Source of the DNA: Euborellia annulipes
Lineage: Eukaryota > Arthropoda > Insecta > Dermaptera > Anisolabididae
Direction: 5' to 3'
Length of the DNA: 64,000 nt
Assembly: GCA_023213315.1 (NCBI GenBank)
Contig: JAKCPI010011712.1
Span: forward strand, 434,001 to 498,000
Under the pieces are notes generated by a model. That model worked only from the letters and a program-made list of their open reading frames with translations. It did not search any database and was not told where the DNA came from. Within the stretch, counting starts at the first letter, position 1. Each line of letters opens with the position of its first letter. The translations under genes and the position numbers were made by a program. Below are positions 1 through 11,665 of the stretch, piece after piece.

Positions 1-350
1 AAAGAAAGGAATAAATATTTGATTTTGTATTTAAATTTCCCTTTTCGGCTTCAGAGGCTATTAGGGTAAATATTTGATTTTGTTAAAATGTTTTTTACTT
101 ACTCTTACCCTATATATGAAATATATATAGAGAGAAAGTATTTTTTATTGTATTTGGCCAGATATATTAATATTTGGCTTAAGTCGTGTGTTGCTTCAAG
201 CGAATGGGAGAAAAAAACCAACCAAGTCTTTTATCCACAATCATTTAGATTATTATGAATCTCTGAATAATTTTTAAAAATCGAAATATTTTTACATATT
301 ATCCAGTATATTGTTAATAAATTGAATGGAGTATATGATACATACTAATG
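1..350. other. Repeat fragments, no gene
   Basis: A SINE-tail-like CCCTTTTCGGCTTCAGAGGC at 40-60 and a family A terminal fragment (TTTTACTTACTCTTACCC, 92-160). Nothing else recognised. Confidence 0.5.
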
Positions 351-710
351 TATTATTGATACTATGTAGGCAGGACGAGAAATAAAACGCTATTTTATTA
401 CACTGTGCTCGTCTACGTTTCGGGTGCTAATCGCTAATTCTAAGATTGCAATCAGATCTCGATTAGAATCGAGAGAATTGCTTTAACAGCATCTGCTATT
501 GAATCAAAGCATACCTGCTTGCAATCTTAGAATTAATTATACATTGTAATCTAAATGTTAAAATTCCTCAACAAATGACATCTAATTGTTATAAATGACA
601 CCCGCTTAGTCCTGAGGAAGGGGGCGATTAGCACACGAAACGTTGTCGAGCACACTGAAATAAAATTGCTTTTTATTTCTCGTCCTGGCGGCCTATATAG
701 TATCAATAAT
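351..710. mobile_element. Foldback element with CGAAACGT motif in its arms
   Basis: The left arm (TTATTGATACTATGTAGGC, then CAGGACGAGAAATAAAA and on to CTAATCG near 430) is inverted at 623-710. A second inner inverted pair (AATTCTAAGATTGCAA near 437, TTGCAATCTTAGAATT near 519) folds the centre. GATACATACTAATGT occurs at 337-351 and again at 739-753, a 15-bp direct repeat that may be a target duplication of a slightly larger insertion. The arms contain CACGAAACGTTG / inverted ACGTTTCGGGTG, related to the motif discussed in the findings. Confidence 0.65.
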
Positions 711-901
711 ATAGACAATATACAAAGAAAATATATCTTCGATACATACTAATGTTTTTTCTTAGAAACCTATGAATACAAGTTGTGGGTTTTATAGCTG
801 GATAATCATTAGTCCCAGACAGCACAATTCGGATATGTACGTACATAAGACGTACTGTGCTATCTGGGGTGGGTCAAGCTCTGAGGATGGTCTTAACCAA
901 G

Positions 902-1208
902 TAGGGATGAAACGATAAATACAAGTACTTACTCGATACTTTTCTTTCGATACCAAGTACTTTTGAAATCGAGTACCAAGTAGGTATCGGTCAAAAATAT
1001 TCGTATCGATCGCGATGAATAGTTAGGTCGGAAGAATATTTATATTTTATTTCGTAAATATATACTTATTAACAATTGAAATAAGTGGAATGGTTTGTAC
1101 CACTGAATTTTACTTTTTGTTTGAATGATTTTTTAGTTTTACTCGTTGACAGCACTGTTTACGATCGACTAAAAGTATCGATACCTCAGTGGTATCTTTT
1201 CATCCCTA
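902..1208. mobile_element. hAT-like MITE with perfect 8-bp target duplication
   Basis: The ends are TAGGGATGAAA... and ...TTTTCATCCCTA. TAACCAAG is duplicated exactly at 894-901 and 1209-1216. The interior is AT-rich with no coding capacity. It interrupts an older hairpin GGTCTT-AACC-AAGACC that precedes GAAACGTCAG at 1217-1230. Confidence 0.88.
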
Positions 1209-1230
1209 TAACCAAGACCGAAACGTCAGC

Positions 1231-2498
1231 ATAGAAGGCCTAATAAATGAAATATATTTAGCTGCCATTCTTTTCTCTATACACAAACCTATTAATTTTG
1301 GATGCATAAAATTTAATACGTTTTGTAATTAAAAAAAAAATAGATGTGTACTCTGAAATTATGGCAATTAGTAGAATGAGAATTAATAGACTCTCGAAAT
1401 ATTTGCTGAATAATTTATTTAATTATTTGCAGAGAAATATACGTTTATTTTCTTTTCTAATAAATAATAATTTAATAAAATTTTATTCTATAATACAATA
1501 TTTCTATATTCTATATTCTATTTTTTTTTTTTTTTTTATTTTAACAAATGGAGTTGAACAAATAATTAATATTAAATAAAAAAAACACATTGTTTTTATT
1601 CTTTGTTCATCGCCACCAGAATACAACAGAATAAGCTTTCATACACCTTCTATATTCTATTTCTACAAAGCTTCTTTTAATTTAGGAAAAAATATTATTA
1701 GATAAATTGTATAATATCTAAAAAAAATATCTTTGAGAGATATCAAATTTTATTCTTAGAGAGATATAGACTACAACATCAAGGAATTTCGAATTTACAT
1801 AATTTAATTAATTAAGAATTTAGCTAAAAAAGTAATAAAAAAAAATGAAGAAAATAATAAATTTTTATTTAAATTAAAGTAGTTTAAAGGAATTGTTGAG
1901 ATTTAAAGTTAAATTTAAGCTTCAAGAGGCTTAGATCATCGAGACGCACAGTGAAGGGCAGATAAGGGCCCTTTTAGTCAGCCACCACAGCACACACATT
2001 TGTCAAGTCGTCGATACTTGTAGAAAATGATTTTCAACAGGTAGAAGCAAGGAGCAGCAGCTGCACAGTGGAGGGGGAACATCCCTCACTGCTTAATTAT
2101 ATTGGTAGACTCTAGCATTCTACTCCCTCAGACACCCCTACAAGTATTTAAATTTTATTGGATTGTTTCTGGTGATATTCATCTAATGTAAAGAATAAAT
2201 TGGAATTAAAAGTTAAACATGCCCCTCTCCTTTAGAACATAGGTAGAGGTTAATTTCCCGTTCTGAGCGGAAATTTTATTTAAATTAATTTGACTACCAA
2301 TAATTAATCTCCCTTTTCAGTCATTAGTGTCAGATCTGACACTTTGCGGTTACTCTGAGTGGTAACTTGCATGGGAATAATACTGAGGGGGGTTCCCGTT
2401 TTCTTTCTCAGGAAGTATTGAATTGTTTTTTGCTACTGGATTGCTTGGATTTGAAATCGAGTTGTCTTTATATATCATAATAAATATGGACGTCTAAA
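1231..2498. other. Non-coding stretch
   Basis: AT-rich with homopolymers (poly-T near 1520). A moderately complex, apparently unique block at 1915-2420 (GAGACGCACAGTGAAGGGCA, AGCAAGGAGCAGCAGCTGCA) shows no sustained open frame. Confidence 0.5.
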
Positions 2499-2976
2499 GG
2501 GAGGGTACAAGTATTACGTAACGCAATTTGGGGGAGGGGGGTCTCGTAAAACGTCACCATGCGTTACAAGCAGGGCCGGATCTAGAGGGGGGCAGTGGGT
2601 GCATGTGCCCCGGGCGGCAGATATCAGGGGGCGGCAATTAAAGAAAGATTTACTAAAAAAAAGGTAAAATGATATGAATTTTGTATAGAAAATTTTAAGG
2701 AGGGGGCGGCAAATTAAATTTTGCCCCCCTTAAAAAATCTCCTAGTTCCGGCCCTGGTTACAAGGGGGGAGGGGGGTTAAACATCGCGTTACGTAACTGG
2801 TATTTTTGCGACTTTCCGATACTTTGCTCAACATAATTGTGACTTTTAGATAAAAATGGCCACTTGAGCGTTACGTAACGTCTAGGGGGGTCCAGAAAAA
2901 TGTTACGGCGCGTTACATGGGGGAAGGGGGGTCAAAAATCTTCAAAAATTGCGTTACGTAAGACTAGTACGCTCCC
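2499..2976. mobile_element. MITE with TTACGTAACGC-containing inverted ends
   Basis: The left end GGGAGGGTACAAGTATTACG and the right end (inverted) GGGAGCGTACTAGTCTTACG both continue TAACGCAATTT. The interior carries GCGTTACGTAAC palindromes and G-runs. AAA borders both sides, possibly a 3-bp target duplication. A second MITE is inserted within it at 2571-2756. A related fragment lies near 9822-9900. Confidence 0.75.
2571..2756. mobile_element. hAT-like MITE nested in another MITE
   Basis: The ends CAGGGCCGGATCTAG... and ...CTAGTTCCGGCCCTG are inverted copies. GTTACAAG is duplicated perfectly at 2563-2570 and 2757-2764 (8 bp, hAT type). It is 186 bp with G-rich subterminal tracts. Confidence 0.9.
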
Positions 2977-4906
2977 AAAAGGCCTCTGAGGCTTCATGCG
3001 CGTTTCTTCAACCAAATAGCATATTGATATTAATATATAATTTATTCAAAATATATTTAAATTTAATAATATAAAAATATGTATGTATGCAAAAACTTTT
3101 ACTTGGTCGCGAATGATAGATTTTCATCATTTAGTTTTGGAAGTATTTTTTGCTGCTTAATTGATGTAGTAGAAGGAGAATAAAAAGAAACAGGAGCTAA
3201 TTATATTTATTTTTCCTTCATTACTGACGTTTCGGTCCTGTTTAGGGCTGATGATGATCCTAAACAGGACCGAAATGTCAGTAACGAGGGAAAAATAAAA
3301 GAAAAAAGATTTTCATCTTCTATTTTAAAATTGTTGAGAGGTTTTAAATTTTTCCCCATTTTAAATTAATTAAAAGTCAGATAATAATTTCGTAAAATCT
3401 AGATATTGCTCCTTTTCCTTCTAGAATAAAATATTTAAAAAAATATTACTGAAAAAAAAATATAAATCCATATTGTCAATAAAAATTAAAATATTTTTGT
3501 TACGTCGACTCTCAAGGTTTAAGAGAGAATAAAACTTTTCATGTTATAATTTTTAGCAAAAAAAAAAAAAAAAAAAAAAATTATATTCATTTGACAGGTA
3601 AAAAAATAGCTCTGAACTATGAATTATATTGTATTTTATGGAAGAGAAAAAAAAAATGTTTTAACAAATGATGCTCCTGTTGGGGGGATGGAAATATAAA
3701 TTAACCAGGCAAAATCATTAATAAAAAATAAAAAAAAATAAAAAATAAAACAGTTATGAAACACCCGGTGGAAGAAGACAAATTAATAACTTAAGAAATA
3801 ATTATTCAGAAGTGTTTTGTGATCCAAAGTCGCCATCTTCATTTCGCAAAGCTAATAGGCTTATGGCGGACGTCATCACTTTAAGACTGGAGTATTAATG
3901 TTATTCGGCCAATATAACATGTTGTCTGTTTATTTAAGGAGTAGAGATTAAGTCCGGTCCAGAGGACAAGGACCAGGACTAGGGACAGGCAAGTCCTGCG
4001 TGTCCCTAATCCTGCCAAGGGTATGTATATATATATATATATATATATAGGGAGGTTCAATTGCTCGAGATAAACTCGCGGACAATGCAGCTGAGATTTA
4101 ACGATTCCGCTTGTGGCAACTATTGTTATTAGATGCTCTTATCGTCAGAATTGCCGGGGATTATTTTAATGCATTCTAATGCTAGATGATCCTCGGTGAA
4201 TAAAATTATTTTTAATACCGTGTCAACCCTATGGGCATTATTAAAGCCTGCTTAAGAATTATTTCCAATTGAAACAAGAATAAACTGGAAAAATAAAGAT
4301 AATCTTGACATTTTGGTTTTGGATCATTTTAAACTTTAATTGATCTCCGCTTTTTACTGCCTTCTCAAACCATAAACTGTTTTTGTTATTTTCTCATTTC
4401 GTTGGATATATATTTTGTATAATTGTATTTACAACAAATCCCTCAATTTGGATTTGATGACTTTATTCTAGTATGGTTATTTTTTATATATAATCACAAT
4501 CGATTCTTACTTTAAGATAATTACATTCAAAGTTTATCTGACAATCACATAGCTATCTTTTATTTATGTATTTTTATATGGTTTTCTTTTATAGTCATAA
4601 TCTGAGGAATTTTTTGATGATCCTAACAAGAGTTAACATATTCATGCTAGTTTGAAAAGACATCTAATAAATAAAGATATTCTTATAAAACTTTTTTTTT
4701 TTTTTAATATTTCATAAAAATTTCAAGTGAACGTGCAGCGAAATAATAAACTATTATAATTTAATATTTCATTTAAATAAAAAAAATGATCTCAGAAAAT
4801 TTCGGGCTTTTTGAAAAAATATAAAATGCAATAAGGTAAAAAAAAAAAATATCTTAAAAGTATTCCTGATCAACAAAAAGAACTCAAACTATAATGTTTT
4901 TTATAT
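2977..4906. other. Non-coding stretch with a unique-looking block
   Basis: Apart from the hairpin at 3224-3290, it holds poly-A/T runs and a (TA)n at 4025-4050. 3780-4220 has mixed composition (AAGTCGCCATCTTCATTTCG; TTGCCGGGGATTATTTTAAT) and no open frame. It could be conserved non-coding sequence. Confidence 0.45.
3224..3290. repeat. Hairpin with CTGATGATG...CCGAAATGTCAG motif
   Basis: TTACTGACGTTTCGGTCCTG at about 3220 is inverted at CAGGACCGAAATGTCAGTAA (about 3266-3285), with CTGATGATGATCC between. It belongs to the recurrent CTGANGAT-hairpin-CGAAACGTC module. Confidence 0.6.
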
Positions 4907-5547
4907 CAAAAATCTGGTGTGACTGGCGCACAGCACACAACTTTCTCTTACCCTTCGGTAAGAGAAAGTTGTGCACCGTGCTGGTCACACCAGATTTTTT
5001 GTGTCGAGATATATTTAGTTTCCGATAGCACCTTAGTTTCAAACTTGCATTTTAAATGTTGACTATGAGAGAAGGCGGAGAGACAGGCGATAATGTTTGC
5101 AAGTGAGAGAGAGACATATATGTTTTCTTTGAAACAATTAAAGACACAAATAAAATAAAAATAAATGGGAATTTAAATAATAATTGATTTTTTAATCTAA
5201 TAAAAAGAAAAAGATTTAAATTCCGTTACCATGGCAACCAGTTCTATCTTTCCTATGAAGAACAAGAGTAAAGTGGTCTTCAGAAGATTTCAACGGCAAA
5301 ATGAGAATATACATTTTAAAGAGCATCTAAAAAATAATTGATTTACGAATTTTAAAAAAATCCTTGGAGGGAATTTTGAGAAAATCGAAAAAAACTGAAA
5401 AAGTACATCAGTAAAGTACTAGTACTTTTTGGCCGATTTTGTTCAAAAGCTTATTTTGAGATTCTTCAAAGGTACCTAAGTTAAATATAAAATTTCAATC
5501 CGGTAGCTCAATTCCTTCATGCTAAAAATCTGTCCACACATACAGAC

Positions 5548-5593
<46 letters not shown>

Positions 5594-5738
5594 CAATTTG
5601 CGGGACCCACTTTTTTGGACTCAGGGGACCTCAAAACATGTATATCCATCAAAATCTCGACATCGAATTTTTGACATGATCGCAATACTTTCTCTCTATA
5701 TATATATTACATATATACATAGGTAAGAGAAAGTAAAA
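4907..5738 (+). mobile_element. Family A repeat, full copy with 5' hairpin
   Basis: It opens with a ~87-nt hairpin (4911-4997): TCTGGTGTGACTGGCGCACA ... TTCTCTTACC-CTTC-GGTAAGAGAA ... GTCACACCAGA. The body contains the family landmarks AAGTACATCAGTAAAGTACT, a (CA)n run at about 5549-5590, ATCAAAATCTCGACATCGAA and a TATATA tract. It ends AGGTAAGAGAAAGTAAAA. No coding capacity. This is the reference copy for the family. Confidence 0.8.
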
Positions 5739-5814
5739 ATTGTACCTTGAAGGATCGATGAGAAATGAGAAATACGTGAGTTTTAATTTTAATTTTCAAA
5801 ATTTAAATTTTTCC

Positions 5815-5868
5815 GCCCTCCCCGAAAGCGTGGAAGTCCTGGTTCGACTCCAGGGGGCGCATTTTGTT
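5815..5868 (+). repeat. tRNA T-arm-like fragment
   Basis: CCTGGTTCGACTCCAGG (about 5837-5853) forms a perfect 5-bp T stem with a TTCGACT loop, as in a tRNA T arm or SINE B box. The A-box half and a matching acceptor stem are not evident, so a functional tRNA is not claimed. Confidence 0.4.
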
Positions 5869-5944
5869 GCAAGTCGATTATTATTTTTCCAATCTGAAGG
5901 CAAATGTTTCTACATAATATTAAAATAAGAATATTTGTTTAAAG

Positions 5945-6185
5945 ATGGATGGATTTCATGAGGAAGTGCTTGGTCCTTACCACACCTTTCGGCAGGTTCT
6001 GGGTTAACCAAGTCGGAGTCAACCCCAATTAAGGCACTTAGGCCACCTCAAATTGAGCCCTTTGCGTCTGTGGGGTGAGATTATCTCCCACTCTTCTACC
6101 TTGAGATAGACTTCGTCAATGATGAATTATTTGCCCCTAGCTCGACCCGAACCCGAGTTGTATTGATATTTCAGCTGCTTATCCC
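5945..6185 (-). repeat. Probable tRNA-derived SINE fragment
   Basis: On the minus strand, GGGGATAAGCAGCTG is followed by a B-box-like GGGTTCGGGTCGAGC (about 6146-6160). A GC-richer 200-bp body follows (GCACTTAGGCCACC, TTTCGGCAGGTTCTGG on the plus strand), unlike its AT-rich surroundings. No target duplication was identified. Confidence 0.4.
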
Positions 6186-7154
6186 CGTTATTTCATGCTA
6201 AAGATTTTAATAAAATTTAATTTCCACCTATCCTAATAATAGGAAGCCGAAGTCCTTCCAATTAAATTATTGAAAATTCTTTTCATCACCCAACAAATAA
6301 TATTAAATTAACGGTAATTCTAAAATTTTTGAATTCGAGTAAATTATCTACTATATTCTCAAATTCTTTTAGATATATCATAAAAGTAAAATAATTTACA
6401 TTTTTTTGAATTTTGTAAAATTTAAATTAGAATAGTCTCTATTTTTCCAGTAGGAATAAATAAGATAGCATTGTGACTTTTATCTGGAAAAAAAAAAGAA
6501 ATTGATAGATAAATGCAATTAATGGAAAAATAGCTGAAATCTGGATAATTCTGCTTTAATGATCATCCAGAGTTTTGACTGTAGAGTTAATGATTCTTGT
6601 TAGGCCATGATAGCTCATAATCACGCAATTCTATACTCTAATATAAACTTGACAACAGATCTCATTGCCCTTGGATCATATATAAAATAGACTGCAAACA
6701 CGCAAAGTTGAATGTCATATCAATTTCCCGATTTTTGTACATTTCTCATCTCAGCGTAAAGAATATATATAGGTATATAGAATTTTCTTTGTGAAAAAAA
6801 TAAACAATCCATTTTTAGAACATTTCAATGGAGAATAGAAGATTTATTGTTTATATTTTCAAATTAATGGATTTAACAGTTAATTAAAAATTAATCTTGT
6901 TTTAAACAATTAAGTGCGATGGGATGAAATTAAGACACACCCCTGTCTTTTCTTTCGATAACTTATTTGGGGTGAAGAGTGGGGGAGGGGGTACGAAAAT
7001 CTCAAATTTCTGATTGAAAATACACTGACGATTACTTAAAATAAAATATTGTAATAAATCTCTCAATTGTAATTAATCTTATTTTTATTTACAAGACGTC
7101 CAAAAGTTCAAAATTAGTTAAATTAAAAAAAAAATCTTAGATGAACTTAGATAA

Positions 7155-7720
7155 TAGGTTTGTTCGTCTCACTTGCCATGGTGAAATGTGCAAAGCTGCC
7201 AAGGCACGCTATCTAAGTCAAAAGGTGCAAACGTACCCAAAATGCCTAAAACAAAAAGTGCAACTTTTACTATCTGTTCGATTGAACTCATGAACTTACA
7301 AAATGAGTTCTTAATAACCTAACCTAACCTTCAGTTGTCATTTTTATAACGTTGATCCTTAATAATAATAATAATAAAGAATATTAATAAAAAAAAAAAA
7401 ATTAAAATAAAGCCTAAAACTTTATTTTCTTTTTTATTGTCGATATTATTTTAATCGAGATGGATTGAGAGAAAATGGCGGCATAAGGTGGTCATTGACT
7501 AAAGCTTTGGCGCTGAGATCAACATGCAAGATTCACACGAGATATTATTCTATTGGGTCAAATTATGCAGCGAATCTACATTTTCTGCCCCGGCACAAGT
7601 TTCAAACGAACAGAATGCAAATTTTGATAAGGTGCACCTAGCGTGCAAAAAATGAAACGAACAGAATGCAGGGTGAATAGGTAAATTATACTCCAAAGGC
7701 AAGCGAAACGAACAGACCTA
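7155..7720. mobile_element. MITE with TAGGTYTGTTCGT inverted ends
   Basis: The left end TAGGTTTGTTCGTCTCACTT (continuing GCC) is inverted at the right end GGCAAGCGAAACGAACAGAC (continuing CTA). The motif AAACGAACAGAATGCA recurs inside (about 7605 and 7654). It also holds a short AACCT triplet and an AATAAT run. No clear target duplication. Confidence 0.65.
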
Positions 7721-8988
7721 ATATCAGGCCGAAGGAAACATAGACTCTATCTAGTACTAGCAAATGATTTTATTTTTCAAATAGGGTAAGGAACATGATT
7801 AAGAGACGGGAGACATCAACGGAAGGCCTGGCCAAACTTGACTAACCTTTTAAAATGCAGCTGAATAAAATTTGTAACTATCACAAAAAAAAAAAAAATA
7901 GGAGATTTCTTCTCTTGTTTTGAAAGCCCCTACAAATTATATTATATTAATAATTTAGTATCATAATTTCGTTGTGCATTATTTTTTGAAAATATATAAA
8001 ATTAATTTAATATTGTTTATTTTAATTAAAAATTAAAATCAGGTGATCTAGGTATTATTTATTATAAATTCATGGACCTGTCAAAAATTCTTTTCATCTT
8101 GATTTTAATTATTAATTAATTAAATGCTGTGAAATTTATTTGTTGAATATTTTTCAATAAATAACACGGCTCTGATAATGTACCATACCTACGAAATCAA
8201 TAGCCTAAATATTAAAATATATTAATACTTGTATATTAAAATAATTTGGTGGAATATTTTAAATTTTATCATGCGAGTATTTTTTTCTAATTCTCAAATT
8301 TTATGTATTATATTTTTGGATAAAAATTCGTGAACTTAAATTTGTGTTTGTGCACCTTATTAATTATTTATATAATTAATCTAATATTTAATTCCATTAC
8401 AATCCACAAAATAGTTCCTCTGCTTAAAATTGATTATTATTTGCTTCCATAATATTTCTGAAAAAAGCTTTCTATAATAATCTTTTATAATAAAATTTGC
8501 GAATTCGATTCTATTTTTTTACCTTGAATGGAGAAATTTTTTCGGTTCTCTTCAAAATAGAAACGTTGATATTCTCTCCGTGCTCGAGTCCATTAGGCTA
8601 GATGCCTTTCTAGATTTGCAGTTCTTATTCTTCTATTCCACGAGCAGTTGAAAAACATTTTAAAATGATATTTATCAGACTATCCAAGGCATCTATTCCT
8701 GCGCAGGTGTTAAAATCTTTGATGACTTGCCATTTGGGTAAATAAATTTTGGGAAGACGAGCCGCTCATAAGCCTCGCAGTTACAGTAGTGCACGAGCCA
8801 TTCTCGATCGGATTATTTTATTTTAATTAAGAATTTAAATTCAAATTTAAAAAAAAAATTAAAGTAGATAGACTTCCCTATTTTTAATACTCATATCTAT
8901 CGCTGATCGAGAAATACTTCAATTGCTCTGTGTAATTTCATGTTATATATAAGAATAAAGTGAATAAGAGTTAAAATATTTTTAAAAA

Positions 8989-9688
8989 AATCTGGTGTGA
9001 TTACCAGACAGTAAATTTTTTTGTGTGAAGATATATTTAGTTTCTCCATAGCACCTTAGTTCCAAACTTGACCACTAAATGACGCTGAGTTACGAATACT
9101 GACAGCCCTTTCTTCTCCTATGAAGTACAAGAGTAGAGTTTGCTTTAAACAATTTTGAGAGCAAAATGAGAATATACATTTTAAATAGCATCTAAAAAAT
9201 AGTTGATTTATGAATTTAAATCAAAATTGTTTTAGTGATTTTGAAAAAATCGAAAAAACTGAAAAAGTACATCAGTAAAGTGTTCTTCAAAGAATTTTCA
9301 CGAAAGATTTTACTGATATACTTTTTAAAGACATCTAAAAAATAGTTGATTTATGAATTTTAATCAAAATCGTTAAACCCAATTTTGAGAAATTTGAAAA
9401 AAACTGAAAAAGTACTTCAGTAAAGTACTAGTACTTTTTGGTCTATTCTGTTCAAAAACTTATTTTAATTGTCCGGGAAAGTACCAAACTTAAATATAAA
9501 ATTTCAATCTAGTAGCTCATTTCCTTCATGGTTAAAATTGAAACACACGAACAGACAGACCAATCAATTTGTTGGATCCATTTTTTTGAACTCAGGGGAC
9601 TTCAAAATTCTATCAGAATCCCAACATCGAATTTTTGACATGATAGCAATACTTTCTCACTATTACATATATAGGTAAGAGAAAGTAA
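8989..9688 (+). mobile_element. Family A repeat, copy 2
   Basis: Starts TCTGGTGTGATTACCAGACA (the hairpin is collapsed) and ends ATAGGTAAGAGAAAGTAATA. The middle carries two tandem runs of the AAGTACATCAGTAAAGT block (about 9257 and 9408), an internal duplication of about 130 bp. Confidence 0.75.
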
Positions 9689-10905
9689 TAATTATTATTG
9701 ATATAACATTTTTTGGGCCCAAGTTTTTAAAGAATTTCATAGAAAATAGGAAAAATGGTTGTCTTGGTAACAAAATAAGGTATACATAAATATTAAGAGG
9801 TCGTAAGCTACATAAATATACATATTACGTAACGCCTTTTGACGATATTCTAGTCCCCCCCCCTGTCACAGTTAGTCACATACCAACCACCAAACCCCAC
9901 TACAAATATTATGTCACAACAGAGAACTACCCCCACCCAAATAAAATTTCTTATTTTTTTTTTCAGCAAAAATTTTGATCGCTAGGAAGGATGCGGTGTT
10001 TGGCCGTAGCCTTGATTTTTAAGGAATGTAATTGTTAGTTCAAAATATCCTGTTTATTATTAATGTCATTTATCAAATTTTTCGTTTAAACATTTTTTTA
10101 ATGACTACTCAGATAGGAAATTAAATTGACCATGATATGAAAACTTTAGTATGTATAATAAAACAGAGAGTCGAGAATCTTAATTTAAATCCGAGGCTGT
10201 TGCTTCCAGATTAGGGACTTTCCCTTAATGGCATATAAGTTAATATGTATTTGATTTGCTTGAAAGTCACTAAGTTAACAATTTAAACTTTATTATACAT
10301 TCAATCGAATAAATAAGTGAAGCCCAACAAAAATGACATAAAAGAATTTTAAAATGGTTAATTATAATTGGATTACAATTGTCAGCGAGTCAGTCGACCA
10401 TGACAATTAGTTAAGTTTGAAACGTTCATGTTTTGCTCCTGTCTAATCTGAAGTGTAAAATTGCATTTTGGCTGCCAAGAGGCCAATTGTCAATCAAATT
10501 CAATTTGGTTGATCCAATTTCCGGCACTCGATCTTCACCGGGATTCAATGTCGCCAATTTGAATAAATTAGAAAATGGAACAATCACAACTAAAAAAAAG
10601 GCGTTTATAACGAATTCTATGTCATTTTCGAATTGTTAATCAAATCATGTCTTAAATTATATTAACTGTCAAAGGAAAGAAATCTATTTATAATATATAA
10701 TTTTTACTTTTTAAACATGAATGCTTATTATTTAGTTAAAATAAAAGGGCTTCAAAATAGCGTATTTTAGAAGATTTTTTTTAATAAATTGTTATAAATT
10801 TAATTAATAATAAAAATTAAGTTTTACTTCTTTCAGATGGAAAAAATTTAAAAAAGTAGATTACGTAATAATAAATTTTATTCTTATGGCGGAAAGAGTT
10901 AAAGT
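9689..10905. other. Non-coding stretch
   Basis: A fragment of the TTACGTAACGC MITE at 9822-9900. 10190-10640 is mixed-composition, repeat-poor DNA with an open frame of 68 codons on plus and a comparable one on minus; neither is recognisable. Confidence 0.4.
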
Positions 10906-11665
10906 TGCCTATAGCTTGAGGCAGGGACGTATATAAGGGGGGGGGGGGGGCTCGGTCTCCCCCCCGAAATTTCCCAAACACATATACAGACATCAGCGCA
11001 ACAAATTTTTCCGCAAGGTGGAAAACTTTGATTCCGCAAAAGAAAAAATGTTCCGCAAAAAATTTCGTGTGAAAAAAATTTAGTTTCTTAAAAAAAAAAA
11101 ATTTCCGCAGAAAAATTTTTGAGTTCAGGCCCCCCCCCCCCGAAAAAAATTTCTATATACGCCCCTGGCTTGAAGGTTTACTTTAGATATTATTCAGATC
11201 TTCGGAATTTTAAATAAATATTGTAAAATATTTAATATCGGAAAATTTTTATTAATAACATTAATAGTTTCGGTCTTACAAAAACCCATCATCAGGTCTA
11301 AAATAGATAAACTAACAATAATTTATAAAAAGATTTTGTATAATAAACAATTATTTTAAGATTTTTGATTATCTGTTAAATAACAAATATATACTTAAAT
11401 AATATATTGCAATATACCAAATCTATATAAATATACTATATACATGACCTAAATCAATGTGATTTATAAAAAATGTAATGTCGATGAATGTGACTTAAGT
11501 GTTTTACATGTAATTTTTTATGTATTTTAGGCCTGATGATGGTTTTTTCTAAGACCCAAACTGTCAATGTTTACGATACAGCCGCAAGTCATTAATAAAA
11601 AATTTTCCATATAAAATATTTATTTAAAATTCCTTAAGATCTGAATAATATTTTCAACTTTTGGA
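10900..11665. mobile_element. Foldback element interrupted by a MITE
   Basis: The left arm (about 10905-11310 without the MITE; TATTATTCAGATCT, AATTTTAAATAAATATT) is inverted on the right (about 11515-11662; AGATCTGAATAATATT). The inner tips carry ATAGTTTCGGTCTTAC...CATCATCAGG and the mirrored CTGATGATGG...AAGACCCAAACTGTC, the recurrent hairpin module. Confidence 0.6.
10922..11167. mobile_element. hAT-like MITE, 246 bp
   Basis: The ends CAGGGACGTATATA... and ...TATATACGCCCCTG are inverted. The flanks GCTTGAGG (10914-10921) and GCTTGAAG (11168-11175) are an 8-bp duplication with one change. An inverted-orientation sister copy is at 44758-45010. It is inserted in the left arm of the foldback element at 10900-11665. 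Confidence 0.85.

Noticed and set aside
5476..5685. Open frame with Cys-Val repeats
   Set aside because: It is the (CA)n microsatellite of a family A copy read in frame.
7316..7332. Short AACCT run resembling the arthropod telomere repeat (TTAGG)n
   Set aside because: Only about three units inside a MITE; too short to indicate a telomere or to fix the taxon.
10433..10639. 68-codon open frame on plus (and one on minus over the same bases)
   Set aside because: Both strands are open over the same interval and neither peptide looks like a known protein; chance cannot be excluded.
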